From positions 76,833,341-76,897,340 of the forward strand of contig OV884015.1 of the NCBI GenBank assembly GCA_930367205.1: DNA of 64,000 bases. Reading direction: 5' to 3'. The translations under genes were made by a program, and so were the position numbers. This DNA is from Acanthosoma haemorrhoidale (Eukaryota; Arthropoda; Insecta; Hemiptera; Acanthosomatidae). The notes beneath the pieces were generated by a model that saw nothing but the letters and a program-made list of their open reading frames with translations, was not told the origin of the DNA and made no database searches. This document shows positions 58,731 to 64,000 of this stretch, piece by piece. The first letter of the stretch is position 1; each line of letters starts with the position of its first letter.

Positions 58731-61700
58731 CTTCTATTAACAGTCATAAAGATCCATTAAAATTCATAACGACATAATTAGTTAATTATGCTATTAATCA
58801 CATATCCTCCCACTTGTGTACGTTCATGAAGTTAAAACAATACTGATGAGTTTGAAAACTTCCAACTTGTTACTTTAGTAGTCAGAGAAGCTCCTTTGAC
58901 TCAAGTGATACTTTCGTTAAAATAGCCACAGGACGTTGGCTGATGAAGAGAAAAATAATTTCATATTAATATATTTTATATAAAAAAAAATCAGAAGCTA
59001 TTCAAACTTGAAATTGTAATTCCCCCCCCCCATAATTTTTCAAATAAACATCTTTATACGCGAGCCACAATAAAACCGCATATTTAATACATTCCACCTG
59101 GTTTTAATACCGAAATATTCGGGAGTTCCAAGATTTCCTTAAAATACAGATTTTTTATGACCAAGACGGTATAACAAATAAAACTAGTATTTGTTTTTTT
59201 ACTATATTATTATATCATTTAGCTAATTTTCTTTTTTTGAGAAATTAGAATCACTGTATTTATCTTTATCCTACCTTCCGTTCCTGCGTATTAATTTTGT
59301 TTATTATCAATAAAAAAATTCGAAATCGTAAAAAGTAAATCATATTAATTATGAAAAATGATGGTTTTGCAACTGATCCATGGATAAACTAGTGTCAAGA
59401 TCAACGTAGCAAATAAATGACAGTTTCTTCTTTATCATTATTTTTTTCTAAACCTTATTTTTTTCAGAAGTAGCCTATGTCAATTAAGCCCATTTACGCT
59501 AGTATAAATAACGTTTTTGTGGTTGTCACAGGGAACCTGGTACTAGATTTTCATCATAAGGTGTATACACTATTTTCACAAATGACGATGGTAAATCATT
59601 ATTTGATATCTTTTTATTGTTAAAGTGGTAAATTTTTCACTGCTTTAAGAACAAAAATAGTTCGTAGAAGCAGCCCTCATCTAGTAGAAGAGCTGACCAT
59701 TAAGGATGGAAGTTGAAAGAAAGTATATGAAAACACTTGTTGATGATGAAGATGATAAGCAATAATGTAAGAAACAGAACAATCAAATGAAAAATGAAAG
59801 GAAGGGAGTGAAGGATCGTAAGGCTGAAAGATAATTAAAAGGGGAGCGGATTTCGTGTCCAAGACCTTTTTAGAAGAAGGTGGATTATTCTTTTTTATAT
59901 TTTGTTATAAACAGAAACATGTATCATTCAGTACATCATTATTTTTAGTTATTCTGACACTGATTTCATTATGATAATAATTATTAGTCAAACAACTGAT
60001 TTTTTATCTGGCCCTGGGCTTGATAGCAAAGAAAGCTCAGTTTTATATTTAATAAATTAATTATTAATAATTTTCATACAGTTTTTATTTTATTCACTTC
60101 ACAGCAGCTAAGCTAGTTTATATTATATTTTTAACATAGTTGTGGATAGGGTTAAATTGAATATAGCTCGATCGAGGATTATTATGAAGTTGGCGTGTGG
60201 ACAGGTACAATTATCTGTTTTCAATTGGAGGATTAAAGTAAGGCTATGTAGACCAGAATAGATAATGTGATTGGATTTAGAGAAAAGGGAATTTTGGATT
60301 GAAGTGATGAATGTATTTGCGGACTGTCATGTTTTGTTTTTGTCTGGCTAATGTATTCAGAGTTAACTGTCGTAATTAAGTCAAATCCTGTTGTAATCGT
60401 CTGCAAACTTCTTGGCAGTTTTTCGAAAAGTGTTTTTGTGAAGCCAAGATATTTCACGGCAGTTTTTGTAGGAAATTAAAATTGGTTAAGCAAGCAGTTT
60501 TAGAGATGCAATGACGAGCCAATGATTGGACTACAATAACAAAGGAATAAAGTACGATACATCGTAAGATGAATCAGGGGAAACTAAAGAATCTGAGGGT
60601 AGGGCTTGGGGCGTATAATAGCAATAAAAATCCCACCCTTTCCTCTGCCACCAATATCATCCACAGCCGAAATGCGCTATTTTCTTTCCTTATTTTTCCC
60701 CGCCAAGTAGGAAATATAGGCGAGCAAATAACTTTTTGGGAGGCCGGCTTTGTTGCAGACCAGCCCAACGGCTCAGCAGATCAGTCTACACCTTATTTAT
60801 TATACGAGCCCTTTTCAGCTCTTTCTATTTAAGGGCTCAAAGTCAAAGTCTAATCCTGTTATGAGTACCACCGGAAACCCACTCATCCCCTCCCCCCTCC
60901 AGTATTTCCTATGCGTCCCGCTGTTTTTATACACGGATGATAATTGGCAAACGTGTAATTTTAGATTTCGTTTTATTATATTCTGCTCTCTGCTTGGAAT
61001 AAAAAGAGAATTTTCATCAAAACTTTCATAGCTAGTTCAAGTTAGTTTGGCTTCAAAAATGTATTTTAGTGACGATAAAATTTTATATTGAAATTGAATA
61101 AATTTTAGATTAATCTGTGACCTTTTAAGTTTTTTCCTTAACGATTTAGACAGCGTTATAATCATTCATCTTAAATTCTTAATTCTTAAGAAAGTGGTTA
61201 TCATACAAAAACTAACAATTTATTCGTTGATGGAATACAATTGTGATACTCGAATATCTAACATTTTTTTTATGAAAATTCTTTTTTTGTAGTATCCGAA
61301 GTATGTATTAAAAGTTAATAATAAAAAGATATAATTATAAAGAACTATAAAACCATTTTAATCAGACCGAAATGGGACAGGAATATACCAAAACTACTTA
61401 GTATTATGAACCGTTTCCAATAAAAACTAACTGGATATTTACGTGAATAGGTTTATTGGAATATCAGTCTTAATTAATTAACAATAATCAAAAACAAATC
61501 TCATAATATCTAAAATACCTAACACGGGAATCTGTGAGGATCAGTTTTACCATATCATATTTACAATACTATATTCACTCGCTCAGACAGCGTGATTACA
61601 TATGTATAATATTACTTGAAATCCATGGCACAACAAGACATGAAGAGTTAAGGTTGAGCAAATTCATAATTGATTGGTAGTGCTGAGGAGCATGATTCGA

Positions 61701-64000
61701 GTGTGTCATTTACTTTATATTTAAATTTACTTTTATTATTTTATTAAAGTAGGTACTCTTTTTTGTATGGCTAAGTGAGTCCCTTACTAGACCCAAAGGT
61801 AACATTCTTGGGAGAGCAGCTAGGAACCAAAACCTTAGAAAAATAAATAAACGTCTTACACAAATATCCATAAGGAACGAAGGGAATTCATGCTCAAATG
61901 ACATCTTTCCAGTTGGGGAGAAACTCCAGAATACTAATTAAAAGCATAGAAGTCAATTGTTTAAGAGAGAGAACTATAGTTTTAACAATGATGATTTTAT
62001 CAATGAACTAATTTTAGAGGATAAAAAAAAACTCTATAAAAATCATAAAGTAAAAGACTATTTTTATAGGTTTTATCTTCCTTAATAATTAATACAGTCT
62101 ATAGTAGGAGTTAGCTTGTCATAAATCAGACAAGATATTATATTTACAAGAATATATGTTTTGTTCTTTTGTGAACATATCGTTTTAATGTATCATTATT
62201 GTAGTCTACTTTTTTGTTTATTAGAGGGTTTGCTAAGTATGGACACTTTTGAAACCAACAACATTTTTGGAAACAATTAAAATGATAGCTTTTTAATACA
62301 TGGAGCTATGATTGTCATTTATATTTCTTGGTGTATATCTGTAATTTTAATGTTGCATCGATACGGCCATGCGTAACACGTGATTGTTCAAATATACTTT
62401 TTATATATTAAGAGTTTAATTTATTAGTATTTAAACTTGATTTTTTGTTAAAATAGAGAGTTCTTAAGTGTATAGTATTTAATAGATACATATGAACTAA
62501 TGTTGTTGGTAAGCTTAGAATTAAACCTCTATCCTGCACCATCCCTGAATATCGCATATTTGGTGATAGTGGTATAATTTCGTTATTATACTCTATCTAG
62601 TACTGGTCGATTTTTGAGCGATGCTTCGTAAAGATATTTCTTTTTTATTTTTAGTCTTGTGAATTTACAATCAAGTCAAGTAGGATACATAAAAGGGTGT
62701 GCTGTTAGGTGTTTTGTTATGCCTGCAAAAAAGTACTCTTCAGGGCAAGATAGTGGTCTATTTACAGACGGACCATGTAATGGAAGATCAAGGCGTTGGA
62801 ACCCAGGGCCTCAATGCCAACTTTGTATCTGGCATATGATGGTGAGATATTGAAATGTATTTGATATTGAAATGTAAAAAAATAATATGTTGGGTTTTTG
62901 AATAAATCTATCTGACTGATCTTTTGAAATGTCATAATGTGTTGGGTGAATGATGACACTATCCATTCCGTCCTGGTACTTTGGAACTCAAGTGGGGCCT
63001 AGAATAAATTGAAGGCCCCAGCCTTGATGCTTTCCACAAGCGCTTTTTTCATCTAGTGACTAATGTTTACTGGGAACATTTACACCGACGCGGTCTTGAA
63101 AAAGATCCAAGAAAACAAGCAGGCAGTGATTCGACGTCGAAATTTCTTTTATATTTTTTAACCAGCAGGCTTTAATAAATTAATACATTTTATCATTTTT
63201 GTACATAAAACATGGCAGTAAACAGTAAATAGCCGCTTTCCATTCCTCTCATTTGAGTGCGCAGGATTGTTGTTAAATGCAATTAACTCTCCCGCTATCT
63301 CGATACTAAATATTTAATATTTCATTTTTCATTCCATTTAAATTTCAGGTATATCTTATATTCTATGTGCTTAAGAACTTTTGGAACATTACTAAATTCT
63401 TTTTCATGTCTTATATAATTTGCTATATAAAATATTATTTTTGACAACTACAAGAAATGATTATGTGTCAAACTAGGTAATTGGCTTTCTTTATATCAAA
63501 TAATACTGCTCAGAGTTGCCTATTACTTGTGAAAGTTTTCTCAATTTTACTATCCCAAAGCATTAGGTTCTCGACTGTAGAATGTTGTCCAGAGAATCTG
63601 CATGGAAATGGAGAACATTTTCTTCGAAAACGAAGCACCCGTTAACTTATTAACACTTAGTTTAAATGCTATTGGGCAATAGCGTTCAACCAACGACAGA
63701 TTCCGCTTTGGGTTATATTTAGGAAAAATTTATGTTTCAACCTACGGAGCAGTCCCTATATGTTACACACATCGGCTAAGTAAATATTTTTACCAATGTG
63801 CAAGTACACGATTGTACCAGCTATGACATTGTTCCGTTACACTCCAAATCCATAAAAAAAAAAAATCTCGTATGTTTAATTCGTATTATTTTGTATGTTA
63901 TTTTCATTTAATGGCATATTATAATTGCCAAACCTGAAGGGATTGCCTCTACTTTCATTCAGACATGATTTTCCTTTCCACTGATACCACTAACCGGCTT
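58731..64000. other. 5.3 kb AT-rich sequence, no gene seen
   Basis: No element ends, RNA genes or coding domains recognised. Open frames of 60-95 codons (for example 60569-60832 and 60750-61031) overlap on both strands and have no motif. A short similarity to family B 3' UTR near 61550-61590 is too weak to call. Confidence 0.4.

Noticed and set aside
58199..58735. AACTT as target duplication of the family A fragment
   Set aside because: Five bases is too short, and the left copy does not abut the start of the element sequence.
61545..61590. Short resemblance to the family B 3' UTR (CATATTTACAA ... ATTCACTCGCTCA)
   Set aside because: Only two short blocks with a changed spacer match, there is no AATAAA end, and chance in AT-rich sequence is plausible.
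1..64000. CRISPR array, bacterial operons, integrated prophage or defence system
   Set aside because: There are no regularly spaced repeats, no gene packing and no ribosome-binding sites; the sequence is eukaryotic and transposon-rich.

Overview
The window reads as a piece of an AT-rich arthropod (most likely insect) nuclear genome. The evidence is indirect: Jockey-type non-LTR retrotransposons with a zinc-knuckle ORF1 and an endonuclease-RT ORF2, many short 3' fragments of them with target-site duplications, one solo LTR, microsatellites, and no bacterial-style gene packing. I recognise no host protein-coding gene, rRNA or tRNA. All long open frames belong to mobile elements.

Four named repeat groups account for most of the structure. 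Family A (Jockey-like) has one apparently intact copy on the minus strand at 33384 to about 37856: ORF1 (370 aa, three zinc knuckles), ORF2 (886 aa, endonuclease plus RT), an ATGA stop/start overlap and a 66-nt poly(A). Three 5'-truncated relatives lie at 2353-2554, 29147-30087 and 58214-58730. Family B (Jockey-like) has one long copy at 39429-42065 (minus), 5'-truncated inside its endonuclease and carrying a single premature stop, plus eight shorter pieces at 6642, 10694, 11225, 17971, 37887, 46594, 54979 and 56011. Family C is a 171-bp insertion at 19293-19463 with a poly(A) and a strongly structured 3' region. A solo LTR of 664 bp sits at 22234-22897 between 5-bp target duplications. Older reverse-transcriptase remains are at about 700-1920, 52625-52770 and 57100-57566, with a weaker candidate at 13160-13500.

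Layout: 0-2.6 kb, degenerate RT and a family A tail; 4.1-6.35 kb, a seemingly identical 1,082-bp tandem duplication; 6.6-7.6 kb, 10.7 kb, 11.2-12.0 kb and 18.0-18.7 kb, family B pieces; 19.3 kb, family C; 22.2-22.9 kb, solo LTR; 29.1-30.1 kb, family A; 33.4-37.9 kb, intact family A; 39.1-43.1 kb, family B copy flanked by a pair of 140-150-bp direct repeats; 46.6 kb, family B; 48-51 kb, a diverged repeat pair; 54.1-54.7 kb, a long inverted repeat; 55-57.6 kb, family B and CR1/L2-like remains; 58.2-58.7 kb, family A. The remainder is AT-rich sequence in which I see no gene.

The elements work by target-primed reverse transcription: ORF1 binds RNA, the ORF2 endonuclease nicks the target, and the RT copies the RNA from its 3' end. 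Nine insertions in this window show a target duplication that can be read directly (eight non-LTR copies of 9-13 bp and one LTR of 5 bp). The most unusual signal is that family B insertions end in different 11-21-nt tails after a conserved AATAAA, usually with no poly(A).
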